Positions 44,958 to 53,122 of a stretch of 64,000 nt of DNA are shown here, piece after piece. This DNA is from JAWKRB01 sp041389885. Its GTDB lineage: Bacteria > Myxococcota_A > Polyangia > Polyangiales > Ga0077539. The first letter of the stretch is position 1. Every line of letters begins with the position of its first letter. Position numbers and translations under genes: made by a program. The notes below the pieces were generated by a model. It had not been told where the DNA came from, did not search any database, and saw only the letters and a list, made by a program, of their open reading frames with translations. The DNA lies in the NCBI GenBank assembly GCA_041389885.1, contig JAWKRB010000021.1, positions 1 through 64,000 of the forward strand, in the 5' to 3' direction.

Positions 44958-45062
44958 TCAGCGGGCTCCTCTCCTCGCGGCACCTCGCGACGGTGGGAGT
45001 GCCTTGGGCCGGGTCACCGAATCGTCGAGGGGGCGCCGCGGAGCGTCTGGTAGGATCGCGCG

Positions 45063-46034
45063 ATGTCCCTGCGAGAGAGACACATCGAAACGACCCTGGG
45101 CGTGCTCGGCGCCATCGGCGCGACGCCGCTGGTGGAGCTCACCCGCGTCGGCGCGGGGCTCCCGGTGCCGGTGCTGGTGAAGTGCGAGCACCTCAACCCC
45201 GGCGGCTCGATCAAGGACCGCATCGCCCTCGCCATCGTCGACGACGCCGAGTCGCGCGGGCTGCTCGCCCCCGGCGCGACGCTGGTCGAGGCCACGGCGG
45301 GCAACACCGGCGTGGGGCTCGCGTTGGTGTGTGCGAAGCGCGGGTACAAGCTGGTCTGTGTCATGCCGGAGAAGATGTCGACCGACAAGCGCGACGCGCT
45401 CCGCGCGCTGGGCGCCGAGGTGCGGGTGACCCCCAACGCGCCGCCGACCCACCCCGACAATTTTCGCAACGTGGCGCGGCGTCTCGCCGACGAGCGCGGG
45501 TGGTTCCTCACGGAGCAGTTCACCAACCCCGCGAACGGGCGCGCGCACGAGGAGGGGACGGGCGCGGAGATCCTCGCCCAGACGGGCGGACGCGTGGGCG
45601 CCTTCGTCGCGGGCGCGGGCACCGGGGGGACGATCTCGGGCGTGGGTCGAAGGCTGAAATCCGCGATCTCGAACGTGCGCGTGGTGCTCGCCGACCCGGT
45701 GGGCTCGGGCCTCGCCGACTGGGTGGAGACCGGGCGCGTCGGACCCGACGGGAGCTACGCGGTGGAGGGCATCGGCGGCAGCGAGGCCCCGGCGAACCTG
45801 CACCGCGAGGTGATCGACGCGGCCGAGCGCGTGAGCGACGAGGAGAGCTTCGCGATGGTGCGGCGCCTGGTGCGCGAAGAGGGCCTGCTCGTGGGGGGAT
45901 CCGCCGGGACGAACGTCGTCGCCGCGCTGCGCGTCGCCGCGCGGGGCGACCTCGACGCGCCCGTGGTCACGGTGCTCCCCGACGGCTGGGACCGCTACCG
46001 CGCGAAGCCGTGGATGCAGGGCTGGGAGGGCTAG
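45063..46034 (+). CDS. PLP-dependent cysteine synthase family protein
   Basis: A 323-residue fold-type II PLP enzyme of the cysteine synthase/cystathionine beta-synthase group. The PLP Lys is in NPGGSIKDRIA, the substrate loop is EATAGNTGVGLA, and the phosphate loop is GAGTGGTISGVGRR. The C-terminal VVTVLPDGWDRYRAKPWM has a DRY-like motif as seen in CBS-type enzymes. O-acetylserine or serine is the likely substrate; CysK, CysM and CBS cannot be separated by eye. TAGGAT ends six bases before the ATG, so the message may be leaderless. Confidence 0.9.
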   Translation: MSLRERHIETTLGVLGAIGATPLVELTRVGAGLPVPVLVKCEHLNPGGSIKDRIALAIVDDAESRGLLAPGATLVEATAGNTGVGLALVCAKRGYKLVCVMPEKMSTDKRDALRALGAEVRVTPNAPPTHPDNFRNVARRLADERGWFLTEQFTNPANGRAHEEGTGAEILAQTGGRVGAFVAGAGTGGTISGVGRRLKSAISNVRVVLADPVGSGLADWVETGRVGPDGSYAVEGIGGSEAPANLHREVIDAAERVSDEESFAMVRRLVREEGLLVGGSAGTNVVAALRVAARGDLDAPVVTVLPDGWDRYRAKPWMQGWEG

Positions 46035-46092
46035 AACACGGGGGCGGGAAGGTTCGACGTGAACCCGCGCGATGCCGTAGTAGCCTGGCGCG

Positions 46093-49000
46093 ATGCCGCC
46101 CTTTCGTCGGGCCGGGGGACAGCTCCCTCCTGGGGTGTACGACGAGTTCGTCTCCGACGACCTCGCCGCGCGCATCGCCCAGCTCCTCCCGAGCCAGCTG
46201 GACGTGAGGGAGGTCCGCGACGACACCGAGGTCGACGAGCAGCTCCTCGCGCTGGTGCGCGACGCCGCGCGCGTCGCCCTCGGCGCGAAGCGGCGCGCGC
46301 GCGACAAGGTCGAGGCCGCGCAGAGGATCCTCGCGCAGATCGAGCGGGAGGCGGGCTTTCGCGACGGCGAGCTGCGGCTCCAGCCGCGCCTGCTGCGCGG
46401 GGTGACCGCGCTCGCCCACGGCGGCCCCGCGGAGGCGTCTCGCGCGCCGCGGGGCTCGCTCCTCGCGTCGGGGCTCATCACCAACGCCCACGGGGAGAGC
46501 GTGCTCGACCACCTCTCCAGCGAGTTCGCGAGCGCCGACCGCGTCGACCTGCTCTGCTCCTTCATCAAGCTCAGCGGCCTCGACCGGTTTCGCCCCTACA
46601 TCGAGCGCCACCGCGCGCTCGGCCGCCCCTTTCGCGTGCTGACGACCACGTACATGCGCGCGACCGACCTCAAGGCGATCGAGCTGCTCCACCGCCTCGG
46701 GGCCGAGGTGCGCATCTCGTACGACGACAGCCGCACCCGCCTGCACGCGAAGGCCTGGGTCTTTCATCGCGAGTCCGACTACTCCACCGCCTACGTGGGC
46801 TCGTCGAACCTCTCCCACGCCGCGCAGACCGACGGGCTCGAGTGGAACGTGCGCGTCGTGCGCGCCGACCAGCCCGAGCTCGTCGACGAGATGGCGAGGG
46901 TCTTCGAGAGCTACTGGCTCGACTCAGACAAGTTCGAGCCCTTCGACGGCACCCAGGTCGCGAGGGCCCGCCTCGCCCGCGCCCTCGCCGAGCCCGAGCC
47001 CAGCGCGCGTGCGCCCCTCTACGAGCTCGAGCCGAAGGAGTGGCAGAGGCCCATCCTCCGCGAGCTGGCCGAGGCGCGCGCCGCGGGTCGTCACGCGAAC
47101 CTCGTCGTCGCGGCCACGGGCACCGGCAAGACCCTCATCGCGGCCTTCGACTTCGAGCGGCTCCTGCGCGCGGGCGCGGTCGAGACGCTGCTCTTCGTCG
47201 CGCATCGCCGGGAGATCCTGGAGCAGTCGCGGCGGGTCTTTCGCGACGTGCTCCGGCTGCCGACCTTCGGCGAGCTGTGGGTCGACGGGCAGCGCCCGCG
47301 CGACTTTCGGCACGTGTTCGCCTCGGTGCAGTCGCTCGACGGGGCCGCGATCGACGCGTCGCGCTACCACCACGTCGTCCTCGACGAGGTCCACCACGCG
47401 GCGGCGAAGACCTACGACGCGCTCCTGCAGCGGCTCGAGCCGCGGGAGCTGGTCGGGCTGACGGCGACGCCCGAGCGGTCCGACGGACGGCTGTACGAGC
47501 GGCACTTCCCGCGGCCCTGGGTGGGCAACCTCCGGGTGTGGAGCGCGATCCCCCACGTGCTCGTGCCCTTTCGATACTTCGTCCTCGACGCCGAGGGGGT
47601 CGACCTCACCGAGGCGCGCTGGAGCGGCGGGGGGTACGTCGACGCCGACCTGTCGAGCCGCCTCATCACCGCCGCGGACCTCTGGATTCGCACCGTGCTC
47701 CGGGCGCTCTCGGAGCGCGTCGCCCGCCCCGAGCGGGTCCGCGCCCTCGCGTTCTGCGTCGACAAGGCCCACGCCAGGGTGGTCGCCGACCGCCTCGCGC
47801 GAGACGCCGGGCTCTCGGCCCGGAGCCTCACCGACGAGACGCCCCGCGCCGAGCGCGACCGCGCGAAGGAGGACCTCATCCGCGGCGCGGTGCAGGTGCT
47901 CTGCGTGGTCGACCTGTTCAACGAGGGGGTGGACATCCCCGACGTGAACACCCTCTTTCTCTTTCGCCCCACCGAGAGCGCGACGGTCTTCTTGCAGCAG
48001 ATCGGCCGCGGCCTGCGGCGCAGCCGCGACAAGGACGTGCTGACGATCTTCGACCTCACCGGGCGGCAGCACCCCAGCTTTCGCTTCGACCGCAACCTCC
48101 GCGCGCTCCTCGGACACACCCCGCGCGAGCTCCGGGAGTTCGTCGACCGCGGCCACGGCCGGCTGCCCTCGGGCTGCGCGGTGCACTTCGAAGAGCGCGC
48201 GCAGAGGGACATCCTCGAGCAGATCCGCCGCGCGATCCCCTCGAACCTGCGCGGGATGCGCGAGGTCCTCCACCAGCACCGCGAGGCGTCGTGGAGCCTC
48301 GCGACCTTTCTCGAAGAGACCGAGGTCGACCCCCTGGACCTCTACCGCGACGGTCGCTCCTGGACCTCGCTCCGCGCCGACGTGGGCCTCGCCGCGCTCC
48401 CCGCCGACGACGCCGAGCGAGGCGCGCTGGAGAGCGTGCAGAAGCTCCTCGAGGTCGACGACCCGCTCCGCCTGCAGGCGTGGGCGCGCTTCATCGCTCT
48501 CGAGGGGCCGCGCGACGAGCCCGAGCGGCGCCTCGCGGCCATGCTCTTCGTCACGCTGTACGGGCGCTTCGAGGCGGCTCGACTCGACGCGCTGTGGGCG
48601 CGCTGGTCGCGCCACGCCGCGCTGCGCGACGAGCTCCGCGAGCTGCTCCCGGTGCTCGCCGCGCGCGCCGAGAGCCTCCCCCGCGGCGCCTCGCTCGGCG
48701 CGGAGATCCCGTTGGTGATCCACGCGCGGTACTTCGACGTCGAGCTCTCCGCGGCCTTCGCCGCGACGACGCGGCGCGACGGGAAGTACCGGAACTTCTA
48801 CACCGGCGTCGAGCCGGTGGCCGACGGGCGCTTCGACCTCCTGCTGGTCACGATGGAGAAGGGCGACTCCGCGCTCGAACACCTTCGCTACAAGGACTTT
48901 CCCATCGGCGAGCGCGCCTTTCACTGGCAGTCGCAGTCAGACACCCGACAAGACGACAAGGTCGGAAGGCGGCACGTTCGCCCCGGCGAGCACGGGGTCA

Positions 49001-49179
49001 CCCCGCTGCTCTTCGTGCGCGAGACCAAGAAGGACGCCCGCGGCGTCACCCGCGCGTTTCGCTTTCTGGGTCCTGTGTCACCCCAGCGCGTCGAGGGCGA
49101 GCGCCCCATCTCCATCGAGTGGCGGGTGGAGACGCCGCTGCGCGCCGAGTGGGTCCGACGCTGGGGGAACGTCGGCTGA
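46093..49179 (+). CDS. PLD nuclease / DEAD-type helicase / DUF3427 protein
   Basis: A 1028-residue fusion. A phospholipase D-like domain at about 140-275 carries one HKD motif (RLHAKAWVF, then AYVGSSNLS). An SF2 helicase follows: Walker A AATGTGKTLIAAF near 340, DEVHHAAA near 435, GLTATPERSDG, and motif VI QQIGRGLRRSRDKD near 640. The C-terminal 200 residues are DUF3427 (FAATTRRDGKYRNFYTGV, FHWQSQSDTRQDDKVGRRH). Proteins of this build occur sporadically in bacteria, often in islands, and are suspected DNA-processing or defence enzymes. TAGCCT ends six bases before the ATG and no ribosome site is seen. Confidence 0.92.
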   Translation: MPPFRRAGGQLPPGVYDEFVSDDLAARIAQLLPSQLDVREVRDDTEVDEQLLALVRDAARVALGAKRRARDKVEAAQRILAQIEREAGFRDGELRLQPRLLRGVTALAHGGPAEASRAPRGSLLASGLITNAHGESVLDHLSSEFASADRVDLLCSFIKLSGLDRFRPYIERHRALGRPFRVLTTTYMRATDLKAIELLHRLGAEVRISYDDSRTRLHAKAWVFHRESDYSTAYVGSSNLSHAAQTDGLEWNVRVVRADQPELVDEMARVFESYWLDSDKFEPFDGTQVARARLARALAEPEPSARAPLYELEPKEWQRPILRELAEARAAGRHANLVVAATGTGKTLIAAFDFERLLRAGAVETLLFVAHRREILEQSRRVFRDVLRLPTFGELWVDGQRPRDFRHVFASVQSLDGAAIDASRYHHVVLDEVHHAAAKTYDALLQRLEPRELVGLTATPERSDGRLYERHFPRPWVGNLRVWSAIPHVLVPFRYFVLDAEGVDLTEARWSGGGYVDADLSSRLITAADLWIRTVLRALSERVARPERVRALAFCVDKAHARVVADRLARDAGLSARSLTDETPRAERDRAKEDLIRGAVQVLCVVDLFNEGVDIPDVNTLFLFRPTESATVFLQQIGRGLRRSRDKDVLTIFDLTGRQHPSFRFDRNLRALLGHTPRELREFVDRGHGRLPSGCAVHFEERAQRDILEQIRRAIPSNLRGMREVLHQHREASWSLATFLEETEVDPLDLYRDGRSWTSLRADVGLAALPADDAERGALESVQKLLEVDDPLRLQAWARFIALEGPRDEPERRLAAMLFVTLYGRFEAARLDALWARWSRHAALRDELRELLPVLAARAESLPRGASLGAEIPLVIHARYFDVELSAAFAATTRRDGKYRNFYTGVEPVADGRFDLLLVTMEKGDSALEHLRYKDFPIGERAFHWQSQSDTRQDDKVGRRHVRPGEHGVTPLLFVRETKKDARGVTRAFRFLGPVSPQRVEGERPISIEWRVETPLRAEWVRRWGNVG

Positions 49180-49258
49180 GGCGCGGCGCGGAGGCCGAGC
49201 CGCCGCCGGCGGTCGCGAGGCCGCTCCACCCTCGCGTCCATAGTTTCACAGGGTGCAA

Positions 49259-50245
49259 CTACGTGGCGCGTCGCCTGCGCTTTCGTGTCTGTCCGGAGGT
49301 CGGGTCGGTCTGGTCGAGGCGGGTGCGCGGGCCCTCGTGGCGGTCGCCCGCGGTCTCGGCCGCGGCGCGGGCGAAGACCTCGCGCAGAAAGCGGTGGGCG
49401 TGGTCGCCGTCGAGGCGGGGATGCCACACGAGGCTCAGGGCGTAGGGCTTGAGCGCCAGCGGGACCTCGAGGACCTCGAGGGAGAGCGGACCGGCGAAGC
49501 GCCTCGCGATGCGCTCGGAGACCGTGAGCACGTAGTCGGTCTCGGCGGCGAGCTGCAGCGCGGTGACGAAGTACGGAACGGCCCGCGCGACGGTGCGCGA
49601 CAGGCCGCGCTCCGCCAGCACGTCGTCGAGGTAGCCCCCGGGCTTGCCGCGCGGCGCGACCTGGATGTGGGGGATCTTCACGAACTGCTCCAGGGTGAAG
49701 CGCTTCTTCGCCGCCGGGTGACCGCGGCGCACCACGCACACAAAGCGGTCGGTGAGGAGCTGGCGGCGGCGCATCTCCTGGGGGAGCTCGCCGTAGATGC
49801 CGATGGCCAGGTCGGATCCGTGATCGCGCAGGAGCGCCGGGTCGTCTGGGGTGTTGGGCACGAAGCGGAGGCAGACGCCCGGCGCCTCGGCCCGGAGGAT
49901 CGCGTCGACCGCGTAGCCCAGGATGGTGAGCACGTAGTCGGTGGCGTGCACCACGAAGGTCCGCGCGAGCTCGCGCGCGACGAAGGGGCGCTCGGGCTCG
50001 AGGGCTCGCCGGGCCTGCTCCACGACCTCGCGCACCTGCGGCTTGAGCGCGAGGGCGCGAGGCGTCAGCACCATGCCCCGCCCCGCGCGGACCAGCATCG
50101 GGTCGCCGAGCCGCTCGCGAATGCGCGCGAGCGCGTGGCTCATCGCCGGGGTCGAGAGCCCGACGCGGCGCGCGGCGCCGGTGACGCTGCCCTCCTGCAG
50201 GAGCGCGTCGAGCTGCACGAGGAGGCCGAAGTCCGAGGGTTCCAT
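49259..50245 (-). CDS. LysR family transcriptional regulator
   Basis: A 328-residue LysR-type regulator. The winged helix is residues about 5-65 (FGLLVQLDALLQEGSVTGAARRV, MSHALARIRERLGDPMLVRAG), followed by a linker helix and the two-lobed effector domain. A high identity of MSHALARIRERLGDPMLVR to the NodD/SyrM-like subgroup is typical. ATG at 50245 preferred over TTG 50254; GAGGG lies upstream. Targets are unknown: LysR proteins usually act on the divergent neighbour, but here only gene remnants lie upstream. Confidence 0.92.
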   Translation of the reverse strand: MEPSDFGLLVQLDALLQEGSVTGAARRVGLSTPAMSHALARIRERLGDPMLVRAGRGMVLTPRALALKPQVREVVEQARRALEPERPFVARELARTFVVHATDYVLTILGYAVDAILRAEAPGVCLRFVPNTPDDPALLRDHGSDLAIGIYGELPQEMRRRQLLTDRFVCVVRRGHPAAKKRFTLEQFVKIPHIQVAPRGKPGGYLDDVLAERGLSRTVARAVPYFVTALQLAAETDYVLTVSERIARRFAGPLSLEVLEVPLALKPYALSLVWHPRLDGDHAHRFLREVFARAAAETAGDRHEGPRTRLDQTDPTSGQTRKRRRRAT

Positions 50246-50279
50246 CTCATGCAACCCTCGGGGAGATCGATTTGATCCG

Positions 50280-50440
50280 TCAAGGGGTCTGCGCGGGGTG
50301 AGGCACCGGGCTCGGCCGCGCGTCGGCGACGCCCAGGGCCAGGGCGACGTGCTCGCCGGCGTCGTCGAGAAGCTGCCGGACGAGCGGCGACATCGACCGT
50401 CGCTCCACGACCAGCACCCGCGTCGGGCTTCGGGGCATCG
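50280..50440 (-). pseudogene. Possible 3' remnant of another regulator gene
   Basis: The minus frame ending at 50280 reads TRVLVVERRSMSPLVRQLLDD and then a short tail, which resembles the last 40 residues of a LysR effector domain. No start or DNA-binding part is attached, and the sequence upstream (beyond about 50440) changes into the plus-strand phosphoesterase remnant. Weakly supported. Confidence 0.35.
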
Positions 50441-50498
50441 GGTGCTCTGGTCGTCGTGGTCCGCTGAGCTCCAACGGCTCCGTACGTCGACCAGACCA

Positions 50499-50735
50499 GC
50501 CTCGCACGACTGCGCGTGGGGCGGGGTCGGCGAGCTCCTCGCGAAGACCCGGCCGCGCGTGTGCTTCTTCGGGCATCACCACACGCGGGTCGACGCCGAG
50601 GTCGCGGGCGTGCCGTGTGTGGGCCTCAACAAGGGCCCCTACCCCGGCTGCCTCGTGGCCTTCGAGATGAAGCCCGGCGAGCGCCCGTGGCGGGTCCTCG
50701 GGGAGTGGCCGCCGAGACCGCCCACCCCTCCGTAG
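50499..50735 (+). pseudogene. 3' remnant of a metallophosphoesterase gene
   Basis: A plus frame ending with TAG at 50733-50735 encodes the C-terminal part of a calcineurin-like phosphoesterase: GVGELLAKTRPRVCFFGHHH, where GHHH is the metal-binding end motif, then VPCVGLNKGPYPGCLVAFEM. The metal-binding motifs that should precede it (DxH, GDxxD, GNHE) are missing, so only about the last 75 codons remain. The two remnants meet near 50450-50500. Confidence 0.6.
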
Positions 50736-50782
50736 CGAGCCGATGGCCCGCAAGCGCCCGGAAAACAGGGCAGAAACGCGAA

Positions 50783-50811
50783 GCCCCTCGACGGACGCGC
50801 CGACGAGGGGC
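50783..50811 (-). terminator. Second hairpin downstream of tRNA-Asn
   Basis: GCCCCTCG/CGAGGGGC plus an inner CGG/CCG (one A-A mismatch between them) make an 11-bp stem with a five-base loop. On the minus strand it is followed by T-rich sequence (CTTCGCGTTTCTG). It stands 11 bases past the first hairpin. Confidence 0.45.
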
Positions 50812-50822
50812 CTGCAAAGTGA

Positions 50823-50850
50823 AACGCCCAGACGAGTGTGTCTGGGCGTT
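50823..50850 (-). terminator. Hairpin terminator of tRNA-Asn
   Basis: AACGCCCAGAC (50823-50833) and GTCTGGGCGTT (50840-50850) pair perfectly over 11 bp with a six-base loop, six bases beyond the tRNA. The minus strand continues GTTTCACTTTG, a weak T-run. Confidence 0.75.
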
Positions 50851-50856
50851 CTTCAG

Positions 50857-50929
50857 CTCCGGCTGCTGGACTCGAACCAGCGACAAGGCGGTTAACAGCC
50901 GCCTGCTCTACCGACTGAGCTAAGCCGGA
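50857..50929 (-). tRNA. tRNA-Asn (anticodon GTT)
   Basis: A 73-nt tRNA. Acceptor stem TCCGGCT/AGCCGGA, D arm TAGCTCAGTCGGTAGAGCA, anticodon stem GGCGG/CCGCC around CTGTTAA giving anticodon GTT, and T arm GCTGGTTCGAGTCCAGC. The discriminator base is G, as usual for Asn, and CCA is not encoded. Confidence 0.97.
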
Positions 50930-50940
50930 ATGGAGGCGGA

Positions 50941-50970
50941 GTGGTATCGCCTCCCCCCGCGCGCTGTCAA
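50941..50970 (-). promoter_or_regulatory. tRNA-Asn promoter
   Basis: Minus strand: perfect TTGACA (50965-50970) and, 18 bases on, TACCAC (50941-50946); an overlapping GATACC gives a 16-base spacer. The stretch after it, TCCGCCTCC, is identical to that after the tRNA-Leu -10. Confidence 0.55.
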
Positions 50971-51117
50971 GCGTCCGACGCGCCCCTGGATCACTTTCCG
51001 CGTGACCGCAGCGTCGCAATTGCGTCCCAGCTGTGGCATACACGCGCTCCCTTTTCGCCGCCCCCAACGCGCGGCGAGCGCGCCCGCACCGCGGCGCATC
51101 CCTCACGGAGACTTCGC

Positions 51118-53118
51118 ATGACCTCGAACGGCGAGAACACACCGGACCCGCAGACCGACGCCCCCACCGCGGAGACCGCCCCCGCGAACGAAGCGCCGGC
51201 GCCTGCGCCCGAGACGCCGGTGGCCGCACGCGCCGAAGACCACGACGAAGACAACGTCGGCAACCGCATCACCGCGCCCGACCTCAGCGCGGCGGGCGAC
51301 GAAGACGACTCCGTGGGTCCGGGCAACAGCATCCCCGCCGAGGCGCTCCCCGGCGACGACATCGGCAACCGCGCCGACGCGCCCGACGCCGGCGCCCTCG
51401 CCGACGCGCCCCGCAGCGGCAAGCCCCGCAAGGAGAAGCGCGCGCGCGGCGACGGCCCCCGCGGCGAGGGGCGCCCCAACGCCAACCGCCCGCCCCGCCC
51501 CGAGCCCGTGCACCGCGCCTTCAAGACCGGTGACAAGGTGCGCGCCAAGATCGTCGAGGTCGGCTCCGGCGGCGTGATCTGCGACCTCTGGGGCAAGGAG
51601 CGCGGCGTGCTCGATCGCCGCGAGCTCGGCGACGAGACCGTCGAGCCCAAGGTCGGCGACGCGGTCGACGTCGTCGTGCTGCAAGACGGCTCCCGCGGCG
51701 GCAGCCTCGTGGTCACCTGCGACCCCACCCGCGCCGATCGCTCCAAGGAGATGATCGTGCAGGCCTTCAACTCCGGCGACCCCATCGAGGGCCTCGTCAC
51801 GGGGCACAACAAGGGCGGCCTCGAGCTCGACATCGGCGGCGTGCGCGGCTTCTGCCCCACCTCGCAGGTCGACGTGCGCATGTCCTCCGCGGCGGAGCTC
51901 CAGGCCTTCACCCTGAAGCGCGAGCTCTTTCGCGTCACCCAGGTCATCGACGGCGGCCGCGAGGCCGTGCTCTCCCGCCGCGCGCTGCGCGAGGGAGAGG
52001 TCCGCGAGCGCGCCGCCGAGGCCGTGAAGGCCCTCAAGGTCGGCGACCGCGTGAAGGGCGTCGTCGTCGCCGTGCGCGAGCACGGCCTCTTCGTCGACCT
52101 CGGCGGCGTCGAGGGCCGCGTGCAGCTCTCCGAGCTGTCGCACGACCGCGGCGCGCGCCCCCACGACGTGGCCAAGGTGGGCGACGAGATCGAGGCGATC
52201 GTGCTGCGCATCGACGTGGTCCACGCGCCGACGCCGAAGCCCGAGAAGGCCGACGCCGAGGCCCCCGCCGAGGCCCCCGCCGAGGGCGCCGAGGCCCCCG
52301 CCGAGGCCGCCGAGGCCGCGGAGTCTCCCGAGGGCGCCGAGGCCGCCGAGGCCGCGGAGTCTCCCGAGGGCGACAAGCGCGGAGACAAGCGCGGAGACAA
52401 GCGCGGAGACAAGCGCAAGGGGCAGCGCTTCACGCGCCTGCCCGACGGCACGCCGCGGGTCGAGCTCTCGCGCCGCCAGGCCGAGGCCGACCCCTGGGCC
52501 GACATGCACAAGCGCTACCCCGTGGGGAGCCTCCACAAGGGCCGCGTGGCGCGCATGCAGCCCTTCGGCGCCTTCATCGAGCTCGAGAAGGGCGTCGACG
52601 GGCTGCTGCACGTCTCGGAGATCAGCGACCGGCGCATCGAGCACCCCAGCGAGGTGCTCAAGGAGGCGCAGGAGGTCTCGGTGCGCGTCACGAAGATCGA
52701 CCGCGGGCAGCGGCGCATCGGGCTGGCGTTGATCCCCGAGGGGGTCACCGAGGAGATGCTCAAGAGCTCGGTGCAGCCGCGCTTCGGCATGATCACCAAC
52801 GCGAAGGTCATCGAGCACGACAGCATCGGCGTGTGGCTCCAGGTCGAGAACGTGATCGGCAAGGCCGGCCGCGCGCTCATGCTCCCGGGCGACAGCAACA
52901 CCCCGCGGGGCACCGACCTGCGCAAGGCGATCCCCGTGGGCACCGATGTGAAGGTCAAGATCGTCGAGGCCGACCGCGGGCGCATCCGCGTCTCGATCAA
53001 GGCCGCCCTCCAGGACGAGGAGCGTCAGGCCTACCGCACCTACCAGAAGCAGGCGAACGCCACCTCCGTGGGCGTCTCCCTCGCCGACAAGCTCCGCAAG
53101 CTCAACCTCCCGCGGTGA
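51118..53118 (+). CDS. Multi-S1-domain RNA-binding protein (ribosomal protein S1-like)
   Basis: A 666-residue protein with five S1-type OB domains after an acidic, Ala/Pro-rich N-terminus (1-130). Domains start near 134 (KVRAKIVEVGSGGVICDLWG), 220 (GLVTGHNKGGLELDIGGVRG), 303 (KGVVVAVREHGLFVDLGGVEG), 465 (KGRVARMQPFGAFIELEKGV) and 553 (weaker). An 80-residue Ala/Glu/Pro stretch ending in GDKR repeats splits domain 3 from its last strand (PRVELSRRQ). The fourth domain is the best match to bacterial S1. Likely role: mRNA binding on the ribosome or in RNA decay. ATG at 51118 with CGGAG upstream. It ends 4 bp before the next gene. Confidence 0.9.
   Translation: MTSNGENTPDPQTDAPTAETAPANEAPAPAPETPVAARAEDHDEDNVGNRITAPDLSAAGDEDDSVGPGNSIPAEALPGDDIGNRADAPDAGALADAPRSGKPRKEKRARGDGPRGEGRPNANRPPRPEPVHRAFKTGDKVRAKIVEVGSGGVICDLWGKERGVLDRRELGDETVEPKVGDAVDVVVLQDGSRGGSLVVTCDPTRADRSKEMIVQAFNSGDPIEGLVTGHNKGGLELDIGGVRGFCPTSQVDVRMSSAAELQAFTLKRELFRVTQVIDGGREAVLSRRALREGEVRERAAEAVKALKVGDRVKGVVVAVREHGLFVDLGGVEGRVQLSELSHDRGARPHDVAKVGDEIEAIVLRIDVVHAPTPKPEKADAEAPAEAPAEGAEAPAEAAEAAESPEGAEAAEAAESPEGDKRGDKRGDKRGDKRKGQRFTRLPDGTPRVELSRRQAEADPWADMHKRYPVGSLHKGRVARMQPFGAFIELEKGVDGLLHVSEISDRRIEHPSEVLKEAQEVSVRVTKIDRGQRRIGLALIPEGVTEEMLKSSVQPRFGMITNAKVIEHDSIGVWLQVENVIGKAGRALMLPGDSNTPRGTDLRKAIPVGTDVKVKIVEADRGRIRVSIKAALQDEERQAYRTYQKQANATSVGVSLADKLRKLNLPR
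52369..52416 (+). repeat. 12-bp tandem repeat (GDKR)
   Basis: Four direct copies of GGAGACAAGCGC encode GDKRGDKRGDKRGDKR in the insert of the S1 protein. A nearby larger duplication (coding ESPEGAEAAEAAESPEG) also looks recent. Confidence 0.8.
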
Positions 53119-53122
53119 TCGG

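Noticed and set aside
46059..49445. Overlapping long frame in the same region as the PLD-helicase gene
   Set aside because: It is the +2 shadow of the helicase frame, Arg/Pro-rich and without motifs.
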